The position numbers and the translations under genes were made by a program. A model generated the notes under the pieces. That model saw only the letters and a program-made list of their open reading frames with translations, was not told the origin of the DNA and searched no databases. A stretch of DNA of 64,000 nucleotides from Chryseobacterium sp. 18061. Its GTDB lineage: Bacteria > Pseudomonadota > Gammaproteobacteria > Enterobacterales > Enterobacteriaceae. How positions within the stretch are numbered: position 1 is the first letter of the stretch; every line of letters begins with the position of its first letter. Positions 1 through 10,367 of this stretch are shown here, piece after piece. The DNA is taken from NCBI GenBank assembly GCA_902706205.1, contig CACSKA010000002.1, positions 248,001 through 312,000 of the forward strand. Reading direction: 5' to 3'.

Positions 1-1779
1 AACTTTCTTGTTCAGGCCCTGCGGCACTATGCCATTTTCTTCGTTATAGGCTTGTTGTTTCTCACGACGTCGCTCGGTTTCACCCATCGCTTTCGCCATC
101 GAGTTGGTAATTCTGTCGGCGTAAAGAATCGCCCTTCCATTGATGTTACGCGCGGCACGGCCAATGGTCTGAATCAGCGAGCGCTCGGAACGCAGGAAGC
201 CCTCTTTATCAGCGTCCAGTATCGCCACCAGCGAGACTTCTGGCATATCGAGACCTTCCCTTAACAGGTTGATCCCCACCAGTACATCAAACTCTCCGAG
301 GCGCAAATCACGGATGATTTCCATCCGCTCGACGGTGTCGATATCGGAGTGCAAATAGCGCACACGCTCACCGTGCTCTTCCAGATATTCCGTTAAGTCT
401 TCGGCCATCCGTTTGGTCAGCGTGGTGACCAGTACACGTTCGTTGATAGCGACACGCAGACGAATTTCTGACAGCAAATCATCCACCTGCGTCCCGACCG
501 GGCGTACTTCGATAATTGGGTCCAGTAATCCCGTCGGGCGCACCACCTGGTCGACAATTTCATCACCCGATTTTTCAAGCTCGTAGCTGCCTGGCGTGGC
601 CGACACATAAATAGTCTGCGGTACCAGGCTTTCAAACTCTTCAAACTTCATCGGGCGGTTATCCAGTGCCGACGGCAAACGAAAACCGTACTCTACCAGC
701 GTCTCTTTACGCGCCCGGTCACCGCGATACATACCGCCAATCTGCGGCACGGTCACGTGGGATTCGTCGATAACCAGCAGGCCGTCGGCAGGCAGGTAAT
801 CAAACAGCGTCGGCGGTGGCTCGCCCGGGCCACGCCCGGAAAGATAGCGCGAGTAGTTTTCAATGCCCGAGCAGTAGCCCAGCTCGTTCATCATTTCCAA
901 ATCAAACTGGGTACGCTGGGAAAGACGTTGCTCTTCCAGCAGCTTGTTATTTTCCAGCAGTACTTTGCGACGGTCGACCAGCTCAACTTTGATCTCTTCC
1001 ATGGCTTGCACAATGCGCTCACGCGGCGTGACGTAGTGCGTTTTCGGGTAGACGGTAAAGCGCTGAATGGTTGATTCAAGATGGCCGGTCAGCGGGTCAA
1101 ACAGCGACAGCCGCTCAACTTCTTCGTCGAACAGCTCCACGCGCAGCGCGATGTCGTCAGATTCCGCCGGGAAGATGTCGATAACTTCACCGCGCACGCG
1201 GAACGTGCCACGCTGGAAAGCCTGATCATTACGGGCGTATTGCAGCTCGGCGAGACGACGCAGAATCGAACGCTGGTCGATTATCATCCCCACCGTCAGG
1301 TGCAGCATCATCTTCAGATACAGGTCCGGGTCACCCAGGCCGTAGATAGCGGACACAGACGCCACCACAATCACGTCGCGGCGTTCAAGCAGTGCCTTGG
1401 TGGCAGAAAGACGCATCTGTTCGATGTGCTCGTTCACAGAGGCGTCTTTTTCGATAAAGGTATCTGAGCTTGGGACGTAGGCTTCCGGTTGGTAGTAGTC
1501 GTAGTAGGAGACGAAAAACTCGACTGCGTTTTCAGGGAAGAACTCTTTCATTTCGCCGTACAGCTGAGCCGCCAGCGTTTTATTCGGTGCCAACACCATC
1601 GTCGGGCGCTGAAGGTCAGCGATGACGTTAGCGATAGTAAACGTTTTCCCTGAGCCGGTTACGCCGAGCAGCGTTTGGTGCGCCAGACCATCTTCAAGCC
1701 CTTCTTCCAGACGACGAATGGCCTCAGGCTGATCGCCAGAGGGTTTGAAAGAGGAATGCAGTTTTAACGGTTTACTCAT
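1..1779 (-). CDS. uvrB: UvrABC excision nuclease subunit B (3' end cut by window edge)
   Basis: UvrB is the DNA-damage-verifying helicase-like subunit of nucleotide excision repair; it is loaded by UvrA and recruits UvrC. The visible 593 codons start [10 protein letters not shown] and show the Walker A GVTGSGKT at residues 39-46, the Tyr-rich beta-hairpin ([12 protein letters not shown], about 92-103) that clamps DNA, and helicase motifs including DESH. They run to ...QGLNKKV, so about 80 C-terminal residues (the UvrC-binding region) lie outside the window, judging from the usual 673 aa. The start is set by the conserved N-terminus and by the LexA box 75 bp upstream. The reading frame is uninterrupted. 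Confidence 0.97.
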   Translation of the reverse strand, partial: MSKPLKLHSSFKPSGDQPEAIRRLEEGLEDGLAHQTLLGVTGSGKTFTIANVIADLQRPTMVLAPNKTLAAQLYGEMKEFFPENAVEFFVSYYDYYQPEAYVPSSDTFIEKDASVNEHIEQMRLSATKALLERRDVIVVASVSAIYGLGDPDLYLKMMLHLTVGMIIDQRSILRRLAELQYARNDQAFQRGTFRVRGEVIDIFPAESDDIALRVELFDEEVERLSLFDPLTGHLESTIQRFTVYPKTHYVTPRERIVQAMEEIKVELVDRRKVLLENNKLLEEQRLSQRTQFDLEMMNELGYCSGIENYSRYLSGRGPGEPPPTLFDYLPADGLLVIDESHVTVPQIGGMYRGDRARKETLVEYGFRLPSALDNRPMKFEEFESLVPQTIYVSATPGSYELEKSGDEIVDQVVRPTGLLDPIIEVRPVGTQVDDLLSEIRLRVAINERVLVTTLTKRMAEDLTEYLEEHGERVRYLHSDIDTVERMEIIRDLRLGEFDVLVGINLLREGLDMPEVSLVAILDADKEGFLRSERSLIQTIGRAARNINGRAILYADRITNSMAKAMGETERRREKQQAYNEENGIVPQGLNKKV

Positions 1780-2544
1780 TAACGACAACCTGATGAAGGG
1801 GAAACGGGCAGACGATTAATTCTACTCGCCGCACCAAAATTTGCCAATAATAAATACTGGATAAAAAAACAGTAACGCATTATCGTATTTGTGTTACCGG
1901 TTCCACGGGCGAGCAACTGCGGGGCAAATTTCCCCTGCGACGAGATAAAACACCAGACGCAGCAGGTTATCCCCAGAACATTCCCACATTTAACATTTGT
2001 CAAGATGCGTAATGAATCTTTTATGGCAGCCAGTGACACTTTTCTTACAGACATTGCTTTTATAGAAGTGATTGATTAAAAAAGAAAATATCGAAAAGCC
2101 GCGTTTCGCATCAATTTGGACGCAGGCCGCGTCTTCTCTCGCCTACCGTGAGTTTTCTAACTCTAATGCACATGGTTATCCACAGGAATGGTGGATAACT
2201 ACCTGCAGCCCAACTCCCCTGCCACTCGCGCAAAACGCACCGGCACCGCAAAAGGCTCCAGTAAAAATTTTTTATCGCTCTTTTTTGTCTTTAATCATCT
2301 AAATGTGCCCTTATTTTTTGATGAGATATTGCTCACAAAATCAGTATCTGCACTGCACCACCAGCCGACATGTTGACTCCACTGGAGCACTGACAAAGTG
2401 CAGCGGCTGCGTTCTGACGCCATCTCAATGGGCTGATTTAAGAGTTAAATCCGAAATATGCGTCATTCCGCAGCGGCATCTCTCTTCTGGCAAGGGATTT
2501 GCAGAATCCTATCGCCGCTGACGGCCACACCGAAGGAGAAGCCG
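1780..2544. promoter_or_regulatory. uvrB / ATPase divergent intergenic region with DnaA boxes
   Basis: No credible gene is seen in these 765 bp; the short ORFs have no family resemblance and no good ribosome site. Besides the LexA box it holds a perfect 9-bp inverted repeat, GTTATCCAC (2175-2183) and GTGGATAAC (2191-2199), separated by 7 bp. Its left arm contains the perfect DnaA box TTATCCACA (2176-2184). The right arm reads TTATCCACC on the minus strand (one mismatch). A further one-mismatch box, TTATCCCCA, is at 1967-1975. I recall reports of DnaA-box regulation of the E. coli uvrB upstream promoter, so this is probably a conserved arrangement. The region must also contain the promoter of the rightward ATPase gene. 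Confidence 0.65.
1855..1874 (-). promoter_or_regulatory. LexA (SOS) box of uvrB
   Basis: TACTGGATAAAAAAACAGTA has the CTG-N10-CAG core of a LexA operator. Read on the minus strand it differs from the E. coli uvrB SOS box, as I recall it, only at the outermost base. It lies 75-95 bp upstream of the uvrB start, so uvrB should be damage-inducible here. Confidence 0.9.
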
Positions 2545-3267
2545 ATGTTGAGTTTACGCGCAGTGAATCACTATTACGGAAGTCAGCATATTCTGTGGAA
2601 TCTCAGCCTCGACCTCACGCCCGGAAAGTGCACCTGCGTGCTGGGGTTGCCCGGCATGGGAAAAACCACGCTGGTTAACTGCATTGCGGGCTTTCAGGCT
2701 ATCGAAAGCGGTACCATGGTCTGGCAGGATGTCAGCGGGCCGCCGCGCGATCTATTGATGCTCTCGCCGCCGCTAAGGGCAGCCATGGGCATTGGCTATG
2801 TGACGCAGGATAAGCGTATTTTCTCGCAGATGACGGTAGAGGAAAATTTGCAGATTGCGATGAAGGCGGGCCATGAAGGCTCCGGTGCTATTGGCAGCGA
2901 TATCTTCGACCTGATGCCAGATTTGTATCCGCTACGCCACGTCAAAGGCGCACTCATGTCGGACGACGATCAATACCAACTGGCGTTGGCCTGCGCAATG
3001 GTCACCAAACCGAAATTGCTGATCCTCGATGAACCGACGCGCGGCATGGGTCAGGGATTTATGCACAAGCTTGGGGAATGCCTGCTTCGCCTGAATCGCG
3101 ATCTGGGTCTGACGGTGCTGCTCGCTGAACAGCACCTGCCTTTTATTCGCCGGGTAGCAGACAAATTTTGCCTGCTGCATCGCGGGCGTAACGTCGCGCA
3201 GGGCGCGGTCGATCAGCTCGACACCCGGCTGTTAGAGCAATTTATGACGCAGGACGAAGCGCCCTAA
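2545..3267 (+). CDS. Orphan ABC transporter ATP-binding protein, LivF/UrtE-like, with degenerate signature
   Basis: This 240-aa protein resembles the ATPase subunits of urea and branched-chain amino acid ABC importers (UrtE/LivF). Walker A is GLPGMGKTT (34-42), Q-loop Q88 lies in VTQDKRIF, Walker B is LLILDE (158-163), and the H-loop His is about 197 (LLAEQH). The signature that should read LSGGQ is MSDDDQ (138-143), with both glycines replaced by aspartate, and the ARAL that normally follows is ACAM. No permease or binding-protein gene is adjacent; neighbours are uvrB and bioD. The start is the ATG with AGGAG at 2533-2538; an upstream in-frame ATG at 2458 lacks such a site. Its stop overlaps the convergent bioD by 26 bp. 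Substrate and even ATPase activity are uncertain. Confidence 0.8.
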   Translation: MLSLRAVNHYYGSQHILWNLSLDLTPGKCTCVLGLPGMGKTTLVNCIAGFQAIESGTMVWQDVSGPPRDLLMLSPPLRAAMGIGYVTQDKRIFSQMTVEENLQIAMKAGHEGSGAIGSDIFDLMPDLYPLRHVKGALMSDDDQYQLALACAMVTKPKLLILDEPTRGMGQGFMHKLGECLLRLNRDLGLTVLLAEQHLPFIRRVADKFCLLHRGRNVAQGAVDQLDTRLLEQFMTQDEAP

Positions 3268-3937
3268 GGTCGAGATATTGTCCCGGTTCGGCGGCTTCTG
3301 GCCCGTGCTCCAGGTATGGGATCTCGCCGAGCAACGGTGCGGGGAGCAGACGCGTTAAGGTCGCCAGATATTCCGCATGGCGTTTGCCTGGCGGGATAAC
3401 GTCATTGGCAATCCAGCCCACAAGCGGCAATCCCGCCTGCGCTATCGCCTGAGCAGTCAGCAGCGCATGGTTGATGCACCCGAGCTTAACGCCGACCACC
3501 AGAATCACCGGCAGCCGCTCGGCCTGTACCCAATCGGCAAACGTCCAGTCGGCCGCCAACGGCGTATACCAGCCACCCGCACCTTCTACCAGCACCCAAT
3601 CCGCTTTATGCGACAGCGCCTGTAACCCGGCAGACAGCGTATGGGCATCTATCGGCCGCCCTTCATCCTCGCTAACGATATGCGGCGATGTCGGCTCGGC
3701 GAAGGTGTACGGATTGACCTCATCGTAGTTCAACGTCAGACCGCTGTTGCGCTGTAAGGCTAGCGCATCGGTATTGCGCAGTCCGTTGGCGGTCATTTCG
3801 CTTCCGGAAGCCACCGGTTTAAACCCTGCAGTACGAAATCCCGCCCGGTTTGCGGCCTGTAAAAGCGCACAGCTGGCCACGGTTTTCCCGACTTCGGTAT
3901 CAGTCCCGGTGACAAAATAACGTTCAGTCACGTTCAA
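3242..3937 (-). CDS. bioD: Dethiobiotin synthetase
   Basis: BioD closes the ureido ring: 7,8-diaminopelargonate + CO2 + ATP gives dethiobiotin, the penultimate biotin step, in the cytoplasm. The 231-aa protein has the P-loop GTDTEVGKT (11-19), the conserved FKPVASG segment and EGAGGWYTP. It is slightly longer than the E. coli protein (225 aa). It is the last gene of bioBFCD, and its start overlaps the 3' end of bioC by 14 bp, suggesting translational coupling. Its 3' end overlaps the convergent orphan ATPase gene. Confidence 0.97.
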   Translation of the reverse strand: MNVTERYFVTGTDTEVGKTVASCALLQAANRAGFRTAGFKPVASGSEMTANGLRNTDALALQRNSGLTLNYDEVNPYTFAEPTSPHIVSEDEGRPIDAHTLSAGLQALSHKADWVLVEGAGGWYTPLAADWTFADWVQAERLPVILVVGVKLGCINHALLTAQAIAQAGLPLVGWIANDVIPPGKRHAEYLATLTRLLPAPLLGEIPYLEHGPEAAEPGQYLDLRALRPAS

Positions 3938-4679
3938 TCACTCCTGTAAAAATATGGTACGTCAGGGCGCAGCGCCCGTTTTGTTTGGGCCATGCCAGTT
4001 GAAGCTGCTGCAAATGGTGGCGAGTCAGGGTTTGCGCCGTCCTGCCTTCGTGCAGATGCGTCGCACCAATGCCTTTCAGCGAACGCATGGCGCTCAGCGC
4101 GTCTTCAAACGTAACGCTTAAGGTGTGGATATGTTGCTGACAGCGATAGCCCTCAAGCGCCGAAAGAATCTCATCCTGCGTTAAGAATCGATTGGCATGC
4201 GGCTGGCGGTCAATAGCCTGCCACGCCAGGTTCAGCTCCGGCAGCGAATCGGCCACCAGCGTGCTAAACGCCACCAGCCCCCCCGGACGCACCACGCGAT
4301 GTAATTCCCGCAGCGCTGACGCCAGCGATTCACACCACTGCACCGCCAGATTGCTCCACGCCAGGCAAAACTGCCTATCGGCAAGCGGCATGGCTTCGAT
4401 ATCTGCCTGCACGTAGTGCTGCGCCGAATATTGCCGCTCGGCTTCAGCCAGCATCTGCGGCGATAAATCCAGCGCCGTGACGTTGCTCCCGGCCTCGGTC
4501 CAGACACGGCTCATGCTGCCCGGACCACAGCCTGCGTCCAGCACCTGTTCGAACGGCCGTTGAGGAAGCTGAGCGAGCATCGCCGCAGCGCTCTGGCGTT
4601 GCAGCTCGTCATGCTGCTGATATTGGCTGGCGGCGCGACCGAACGCCGCCGCGATCGCCGGTTTATTCACGGGCGGCAT
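3924..4679 (-). CDS. bioC: Malonyl-ACP O-methyltransferase
   Basis: BioC methylates malonyl-ACP so that the fatty acid synthesis enzymes can build the pimelate moiety of biotin. The 251-aa protein has the class I SAM-binding motif VLDAGCGPG (46-54) and the typical acidic and post-motif segments ([24 protein letters not shown]). It overlaps bioF by 17 bp upstream and bioD by 14 bp downstream, as expected of a tightly coupled biotin operon. No anomaly is seen. Confidence 0.97.
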   Translation of the reverse strand: MPPVNKPAIAAAFGRAASQYQQHDELQRQSAAAMLAQLPQRPFEQVLDAGCGPGSMSRVWTEAGSNVTALDLSPQMLAEAERQYSAQHYVQADIEAMPLADRQFCLAWSNLAVQWCESLASALRELHRVVRPGGLVAFSTLVADSLPELNLAWQAIDRQPHANRFLTQDEILSALEGYRCQQHIHTLSVTFEDALSAMRSLKGIGATHLHEGRTAQTLTRHHLQQLQLAWPKQNGRCALTYHIFTGVIERD

Positions 4680-5820
4680 GCAGCACCTCCAGCAGCGTGT
4701 CGATATCGTGTGTTTGGTGCGCCGCCGTTAGGGTCACCCGCAGACGTGCAGTGCCTGCCGGGACCGTTGGCGGACGGATAGCCGTCAGCCAGCAGCCCTT
4801 GTCACGCAGCCGTTCGGCCATCTGCAATGCACGCATATTTTCACCGACGATCAACGGTTGTATGGCACTGTTCGATGCGGTTAACTGCATGTCCAGCTGC
4901 TCTGCACCCTGACGAAAACGTGCGATGTGGCGGTTCAACGTCTGTCGACGGGCTTCGCCCTCATCGGAACGGACAATCGACAGCGCCTGACTGAGCGCCA
5001 CTGCCTGGGCAGGTGGCATACTGGTGCTGTAAATCAGGTGGCGAGCGAACTGCAGCAGATAATCTGCAACGTCTTCGCTACACAGCACCGCCGCGCCGCT
5101 CAGGCCGAAGGCTTTACCAAAGGTCACCACCAGCAAATCGGGTTTCACCTGCTGGACGGAACAACTGCCACGCCCTTCTTCGCCGCACACACCAATTCCG
5201 TGGGCGTCATCCACCAGCAGCCAGCCGTCGGCGGCGCGGGTTACAGCTGTAATCTCAGCTAACGGGGCACTGTCGCCGTCCATACTGAAGATACCCTCTG
5301 TCACCGCAAGCTGCAGGCCGTCTATCGGCTTCGCGAGCAGAGTTGCCAACTGTGCGCTGTCGTTGTGCGCAAAGCGCCGCAACTGTGCCGGGCTGTGGTT
5401 GGCGGCCTCCAGCAACGAGGCGTGGCTCAGGCGGTCGGCAACTATTCTGTCCTTTTTGCTCATCAACGCCGTAATCAGCGCCTGATTGGCGGCAAATCCT
5501 GAGATAAACAGCAGCGCTCGAGGGTAGCCCAACCAGGCCGCCAGCCCCTGCTCACACTGCTGATGTGCCTCGCTGTAGCCGGTGACATGCCCCGACCCGC
5601 CGCTCCCGGTGCCGTAACGGTCGGCACCCTGCTGCCAGGCGGCGATGATCTGCGGATGCTGACTCAGACCAAGGTAATCGTTGCTGGAGAAATTGAGCCA
5701 ATGCTGTGCGCCCTGCGCCAGCCAGCGCCCGGCGCCATGGGTAACGGGATAACGACGACGAAAAGTATCGGCATGACGCCGATCGCTTAGCGCGCTGTCG
5801 ATGCGTTGCTGCCAGCTCAT
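4663..5820 (-). CDS. bioF: 8-amino-7-oxononanoate synthase
   Basis: BioF is a PLP enzyme of the alpha-oxoamine synthase family that condenses pimeloyl-ACP with L-alanine to give KAPA. The 385-aa protein carries the Schiff-base lysine in [11 protein letters not shown] (K236), the DDAHGIG motif (204-210) that contacts PLP, and the glycine-rich GTGSGGSG (70-77). Its start overlaps the bioB stop by 4 bp. Length matches the family (384-385 aa). Confidence 0.98.
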   Translation of the reverse strand: MSWQQRIDSALSDRRHADTFRRRYPVTHGAGRWLAQGAQHWLNFSSNDYLGLSQHPQIIAAWQQGADRYGTGSGGSGHVTGYSEAHQQCEQGLAAWLGYPRALLFISGFAANQALITALMSKKDRIVADRLSHASLLEAANHSPAQLRRFAHNDSAQLATLLAKPIDGLQLAVTEGIFSMDGDSAPLAEITAVTRAADGWLLVDDAHGIGVCGEEGRGSCSVQQVKPDLLVVTFGKAFGLSGAAVLCSEDVADYLLQFARHLIYSTSMPPAQAVALSQALSIVRSDEGEARRQTLNRHIARFRQGAEQLDMQLTASNSAIQPLIVGENMRALQMAERLRDKGCWLTAIRPPTVPAGTARLRVTLTAAHQTHDIDTLLEVLHAARE

Positions 5821-6857
5821 ACCGTCGCCGCGTTGTAATACGTTTCAGTGTCTGGCGTCATCAGCGCCTGCTCAAGTTTTTGCTGCTGTTCGATATCGCC
5901 CGATAGCACTGCTGTCTGCTCCGGGTTCATCCCCAGCTTACGGAACAGCAGCAGATCTGTGTCTTCTTCCGGATTCGGCGTGGTCAGCAATTTGCAACCG
6001 TAGAAAATCGAGTTGGCACCGGCCATGAAACACATCGCCTGCGTCTGCTCGTTCATCTTTTCACGCCCGGCTGACAGACGCACGTGAGAGGTCGGCATCA
6101 TGATTCGTGCCACCGCAATGGTGCGAATAAAATCAAACGCATCGACGTCTTCGTTATTTTCCATCGGCGTGCCTTTGACCTTGACCAGCATGTTGATAGG
6201 CACGCTCTCCGGCGGCGTCGGCAGATTCGCCAGCTGTAGCAGTAGCCCGGCGCGATCGGTAACGGTTTCGCCCAAACCGACAATCCCGCCGGAGCAGACT
6301 TTAATTCCCGCGTCGCGGACTTTGCCGAGCGTATCGAGGCGCTCCTGATAGGTGCGGGTGGTGATGATGTTGCCGTAGAACTCCGGTGAGGTATCGAGGT
6401 TGTGGTTGTAGTAATCGAGCCCGGCCTCACCCAGACGCAGCGCCTGAGTGTCCGACAGCGTGCCCAGCGTCATGCAGGCTTCCAGACCCAACGCCTTGAC
6501 GCCTTTTACCATTTGTTCGAGGTACGGCATATCGCGTTCGTGTGGGTTTTTCCACGCAGCACCCATGCAGAAACGCGTCGAACCGGCATTTTTCGCCTTG
6601 CGCGCCGACGTCAGAACCTCTTCCACTTCCATCAGGCGTTCGGCCTCAAGCCCGGTTTTATAACGCGCACTCTGCGGGCAGTATTTGCAGTCTTCCGGGC
6701 ATGCGCCGGTCTTGATCGACAGCAACGTGCTGACCTGAACCTGGCGTGGATCGAAGTGCTGACGGTGAATCGTCTGCGCGTCAAACAGCAGTTCCAGCAG
6801 GGGTTTGTTAAACAGTTCAGTAACCTGCGACATTGTCCAGCGTACGTGGTGAGCCAT
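5817..6857 (-). CDS. bioB: Biotin synthase
   Basis: BioB is the radical-SAM enzyme that inserts sulphur into dethiobiotin. C53, C57 and C60 (CPEDCKYC) bind the 4Fe-4S cluster, and later conserved cysteines and Arg (RLSAGRE) bind the sacrificial 2Fe-2S cluster. I chose the ATG at 6855-6857, which gives 346 aa as in E. coli and lies 6 nt after GGAG. In-frame upstream starts (TTG at 6867-6869, ATG at 6861-6863) overlap or touch that ribosome site. It is the first gene of bioBFCD, transcribed leftward from the BirA-controlled divergent promoter. Confidence 0.97.
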   Translation of the reverse strand: MAHHVRWTMSQVTELFNKPLLELLFDAQTIHRQHFDPRQVQVSTLLSIKTGACPEDCKYCPQSARYKTGLEAERLMEVEEVLTSARKAKNAGSTRFCMGAAWKNPHERDMPYLEQMVKGVKALGLEACMTLGTLSDTQALRLGEAGLDYYNHNLDTSPEFYGNIITTRTYQERLDTLGKVRDAGIKVCSGGIVGLGETVTDRAGLLLQLANLPTPPESVPINMLVKVKGTPMENNEDVDAFDFIRTIAVARIMMPTSHVRLSAGREKMNEQTQAMCFMAGANSIFYGCKLLTTPNPEEDTDLLLFRKLGMNPEQTAVLSGDIEQQQKLEQALMTPDTETYYNAATV

Positions 6858-6903
6858 TGGCATCTCCAAAAGGGGTTCAGTTGTTTCTCGGTTCGGTGTA
6901 GGA

Positions 6904-6937
6904 TCGTAAACCTAAAACTTTTCAAAATGGTTTACAA
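6904..6937. promoter_or_regulatory. BirA operator between bioB and bioA
   Basis: Inverted half-sites GTAAACC (6906-6912) and GGTTTAC (6929-6935), 16 bp apart, match the two halves of the bio operator bound by BirA with biotinoyl-AMP. The site lies between the divergent bioB and bioA starts (6857 and 6945), so one repressor dimer should silence both operons when biotin is plentiful. The right half (GGTTTACAA) is perfect and the left half has one outer mismatch (TCGTAAACC). Confidence 0.9.
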
Positions 6938-6944
6938 GTCGATT

Positions 6945-8234
6945 ATGACCCAGGACGATCTCAATTTCGATCAACGCCATATTTGGCACCCCTACACATC
7001 AATGACCGCCCCGCTTCCTGTTTATCCGGTGGTGGCTGCTCGCGGCTGTGAGCTAGAACTGGCTTCCGGCGTACAACTGGTGGATGGAATGTCGTCCTGG
7101 TGGGCGGCGATCCACGGCTATAACCACCCGCGGCTGAATGCCGCGATGACCGAGCAGATTTCGCAGATGTCGCACGTGATGTTCGGCGGGATAACGCATC
7201 CGTCCGCGGTGGCGCTGTGTCGCCGACTGGTGTCAATGACCCCCGAATCGCTGGAGTGTGTTTTCCTCGCGGATTCCGGTTCGGTGGCGGTGGAAGTGGC
7301 GATGAAAATGGCGTTGCAGTACTGGCAGGCCAAAGGCGAACCGCGCCAGCGTTTTCTCACTTTCCGCAACGGCTATCACGGCGATACCTTCGGTGCGATG
7401 TCGGTGTGTGACCCGGACAATTCAATGCACAGCCTGTGGAAAGGCTATCTACCGGAAAACCTGTTCGCACCCGCACCTCAGAGCCGTTTCGACGGCGAGT
7501 GGGATGAAATGGATATGGTGCCGTTTGCCCGCCTGATGGCTGCACATCGCAGCGAAATCGCCGCCGTTATCGTCGAACCGATTGTTCAGGGCGCGGGCGG
7601 AATGCGGATGTATCACCCGGAGTGGCTGCGTCGATTGCGCAAAATGTGCGACCGCGAAGGCATTCTGCTGATTGCCGATGAAATCGCCACCGGATTCGGC
7701 CGAACCGGTAAACTGTTTGCCTGCGAACATGCAGGCATCACGCCGGATATTCTGTGTCTCGGCAAAGCATTAACCGGCGGCACGATGACGCTTTCTGCGA
7801 CGCTCACCACCCGCGCAGTAGCCGAAACCATCAGCAACGGTGAGGCGGGCTGCTTTATGCACGGTCCGACATTTATGGGCAATCCGCTGGCCTGCGCCGT
7901 GGCGGCTGAAAGCCTGGCCTTGCTGGAAGAAGGCCACTGGCAGGAGCAAGTTGCCGCTATCGAAGCGCAGCTCAAGCGTGAACTGGCTGAAGCACGGACT
8001 TCGCCGCAGGTGGCGGATGTGCGGATTTTAGGGGCCATCGGCGTGGTGGAAGCTCACGCGCCGGTGAACATGGCACGGCTGCAAAAATTCTTCGTGGAGC
8101 ACGGCGTGTGGATCCGGCCGTTCGGAAAACTTATCTACCTGATGCCGCCGTACATTATCAGTCCAGAACAGCTGACACGTCTGACGGGTGCCGTAAAAGC
8201 CGCTCTCAGTGACAACACGCTTTTCGCGTCCTGA
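6945..8234 (+). CDS. bioA: Adenosylmethionine-8-amino-7-oxononanoate aminotransferase
   Basis: BioA transaminates KAPA to 7,8-diaminopelargonate using SAM as amino donor. It is a class III PLP aminotransferase. The 429-aa product starts [20 protein letters not shown], as in E. coli. It shows the [12 protein letters not shown] phosphate-binding region, [11 protein letters not shown] with the PLP-ring aspartate, and the catalytic lysine in [10 protein letters not shown] (about K274). The open frame extends upstream to 6402, but that part is antisense to bioB and is not believed. The start is just downstream of the BirA operator. Confidence 0.97.
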   Translation: MTQDDLNFDQRHIWHPYTSMTAPLPVYPVVAARGCELELASGVQLVDGMSSWWAAIHGYNHPRLNAAMTEQISQMSHVMFGGITHPSAVALCRRLVSMTPESLECVFLADSGSVAVEVAMKMALQYWQAKGEPRQRFLTFRNGYHGDTFGAMSVCDPDNSMHSLWKGYLPENLFAPAPQSRFDGEWDEMDMVPFARLMAAHRSEIAAVIVEPIVQGAGGMRMYHPEWLRRLRKMCDREGILLIADEIATGFGRTGKLFACEHAGITPDILCLGKALTGGTMTLSATLTTRAVAETISNGEAGCFMHGPTFMGNPLACAVAAESLALLEEGHWQEQVAAIEAQLKRELAEARTSPQVADVRILGAIGVVEAHAPVNMARLQKFFVEHGVWIRPFGKLIYLMPPYIISPEQLTRLTGAVKAALSDNTLFAS

Positions 8235-8276
8235 GCTAAACTTCGTGATTATTCAGCACCCTGAAGAGGCACAAAG

Positions 8277-8753
8277 ATGAAATTGATAAGTCACGATTTT
8301 AAGGATGGCGACAAGCTACCCCATCGCCAAGTTTTCAACGGCATGGGCTACGATGGCGACAATCTTTCGCCGCATCTGGCCTGGGATGACGTGCCGTCCG
8401 GCACCAAGAGTTTTGTGGTTACCTGCTACGATCCGGACGCCCCAACCGGCTCTGGCTGGTGGCATTGGGTGGTGGTGAATATACCGGCTGATACCCGCGT
8501 GCTGCCTCAGGGTGCCGGATCAGGCATCGCTGATTTACCGGATGGCGCGCTGCAAACGCGCACCGATTTTGGCAAAGCGGGCTACGGCGGCGCGGCGCCA
8601 CCGAAGGGTGAATCGCATCGCTACATATTTACCGTTCATGCGCTGGACGTGGCCGCTCTCGAGGTGGATGAAGGTGCCAGCGGCGCGATGGTGGGGTTTA
8701 ATGTGCATTTCCACAGTCTGGCGAGTGCGTCGGTGACGTCGAAGTTTAGCTGA
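8277..8753 (+). CDS. ybhB: YbhB, PEBP/Raf-kinase-inhibitor-like protein
   Basis: This 158-aa cytoplasmic protein of the phosphatidylethanolamine-binding protein family is nearly collinear with E. coli YbhB. The ligand-site motifs CYDPDAPTGSGWWHWVVVN (about 50-68) and PPKGESHRYIFTVHAL are present. There is no signal peptide. The physiological role of the family in bacteria is not settled. The gene follows bioA by 42 bp and could be co-transcribed with it; it ends convergent to hutH. Confidence 0.95.
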   Translation: MKLISHDFKDGDKLPHRQVFNGMGYDGDNLSPHLAWDDVPSGTKSFVVTCYDPDAPTGSGWWHWVVVNIPADTRVLPQGAGSGIADLPDGALQTRTDFGKAGYGGAAPPKGESHRYIFTVHALDVAALEVDEGASGAMVGFNVHFHSLASASVTSKFS

Positions 8754-8802
8754 GTGCCGCCTGATCCCCTCTTCCCGAACTGTACACCCGCAGGAGAGGG
8801 AG

Positions 8803-8840
8803 AAAAAACGCTGAAGGCCCGGCAGCCAGTGCCGCCGGGC
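8803..8840 (-). terminator. Intrinsic terminator of hutUH
   Basis: The stem GCCCGGC (8817-8823) / GCCGGGC (8834-8840) is followed on the minus strand, after 7 nt, by a run of six T. It lies just after the hutH stop codon. Confidence 0.75.
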
Positions 8841-8846
8841 AATGAA

Positions 8847-10367
8847 TTACAGCACCGGCTCCACCAGCTTCTGCAACTGCCCTTCGGCAATCATCGCTAT
8901 TGCCGCTTCGATATCCGGCGCGAAGAAGCGGTCCTGCACGTAGTGCGACACTTTTTCACGCAGCAGATGACGCGCTTGTTCCAGCAGCGGACTGGTGATC
9001 AGCCCTTCACGCATATCAATGCCCTGCACTGCCGCCAGCCATTCCACGGCAATCACGCCACGGGTATTGGCCGCCATTTCCCACAGACGACGCCCGGCGG
9101 CAGGTGCCATGGAAACATGGTCTTCCTGGTTAGCGGACGTCGGCAAGCTATCAACGCTGTGTGGATGCGACAACGCTTTGTTTTCACTGGCCAGCGCCGC
9201 AGCGGTCACCTGAGCAATCATAAAGCCGGAGTTAACCCCACCATTTTTCACCAGGAATGGCGGCAACTGTGACATGTGGCTGTCCATCAGCAGCGCAATC
9301 CGGCGTTCCGCCAGAGAGCCAATTTCAGCAATCGCCAGCGCGAGGTTGTCCGCCGCCATCGCCACCGGTTCCGCGTGGAAGTTGCCGCCAGATATGACTT
9401 CATTCTCGTCAGCAAACACCAGCGGATTGTCCGACACCGCATTCGCTTCGACGAGCAACACCTCTTTCGCCTGACGCATTTGCGTCAGGCATGCGCCCAT
9501 CACCTGCGGCTGGCAGCGCAATGAGTACGGGTCCTGCACTTTGCTGCATTTAGCGTGAGACTGCGAAACGGCGCTGGAATCGGTCAGCACGTGACGATAC
9601 ATCGCCGCCGCATCAATTTGCCCACGCTGGCCGCGTGCTTCGTGAATGCGGGCATCGAACGGACGACGCGATCCCAAAGCAGCTTCGGTCGTCAACGCGC
9701 CACAAATCACCGCTGAGCTGAACAACTCTTCGGTTTCAAACAGGCCACGTAGCGCAAAGGCGGTCGATGCCTGCGTGCCATTTAACAGCGCCAGCCCTTC
9801 TTTCGCTGCCAGCGTCAGAGGCGCCAGCCCGGCCTTTTTCAGTGCGTCTTTGGCTGGTAGCCATTCGCCTTGCCAACGAGCTTTGCCTTCGCCCAGCAGA
9901 GTCAGCGACATGTGCGCCAGCGGAGCCAGATCGCCGGATGCGCCGACAGAACCTTTCGCCGGAATACAGGGATAGACGTCGTGATTCACCAGCGCCATCA
10001 GGGCTTCAATCACGCTCAGACGGATACCGGAAAAACCGCGCGCCAGGCTGTTAATTTTCAGCACCATGATCAGACGCACCATCGCGTCATCCAGCGCTTC
10101 GCCTACACCCGCCGCGTGTGAAAGGACCAATGAACGCTGGAGATTTTCCAGGTCAGCGGTAGCGATGCGGGTTGAAGCCAGCAGACCAAAACCGGTGTTG
10201 ATGCCGTAGGCGGTGCGCCCTTCGGCCATGATCGCGTTCACGCAGGCGACGCTGGCGTTGATGCCTGCAATGGCGCTTTCGTCGAGCGTCAGTGTTTGCG
10301 GCTGGCGATAGATATCCAGCAGTTGGGCAAGGGTCAACTGACCCGGAATCAGGTTAAGTGTGCTCAT
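8847..10367 (-). CDS. hutH: Histidine ammonia-lyase
   Basis: HutH deaminates L-histidine to trans-urocanate, the first step of histidine degradation. The 506-aa protein contains the Ala-Ser-Gly triad (143-145, in [12 protein letters not shown]) that cyclises to the MIO electrophile, plus YGINTGFG (54-61), [15 protein letters not shown] and the QEDHVSM motif. Its start overlaps the hutU stop by 4 bp, so it is the second gene of hutUH. Confidence 0.98.
   Translation of the reverse strand: MSTLNLIPGQLTLAQLLDIYRQPQTLTLDESAIAGINASVACVNAIMAEGRTAYGINTGFGLLASTRIATADLENLQRSLVLSHAAGVGEALDDAMVRLIMVLKINSLARGFSGIRLSVIEALMALVNHDVYPCIPAKGSVGASGDLAPLAHMSLTLLGEGKARWQGEWLPAKDALKKAGLAPLTLAAKEGLALLNGTQASTAFALRGLFETEELFSSAVICGALTTEAALGSRRPFDARIHEARGQRGQIDAAAMYRHVLTDSSAVSQSHAKCSKVQDPYSLRCQPQVMGACLTQMRQAKEVLLVEANAVSDNPLVFADENEVISGGNFHAEPVAMAADNLALAIAEIGSLAERRIALLMDSHMSQLPPFLVKNGGVNSGFMIAQVTAAALASENKALSHPHSVDSLPTSANQEDHVSMAPAAGRRLWEMAANTRGVIAVEWLAAVQGIDMREGLITSPLLEQARHLLREKVSHYVQDRFFAPDIEAAIAMIAEGQLQKLVEPVL

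Noticed and set aside
2072..2521. Short open frames of 62-76 codons on the plus strand
   Set aside because: Overlapping frames in AT-rich regulatory DNA without ribosome sites or similarity to known proteins.
6402..6944. 181-codon N-terminal extension of bioA
   Set aside because: It is antisense to bioB and crosses the BirA operator; the conserved BioA N-terminus begins at 6945.
8767..8800. Second copy of the CCCTCTCCCT palindrome
   Set aside because: Only loosely similar; the arms do not pair well enough to call a repeat.
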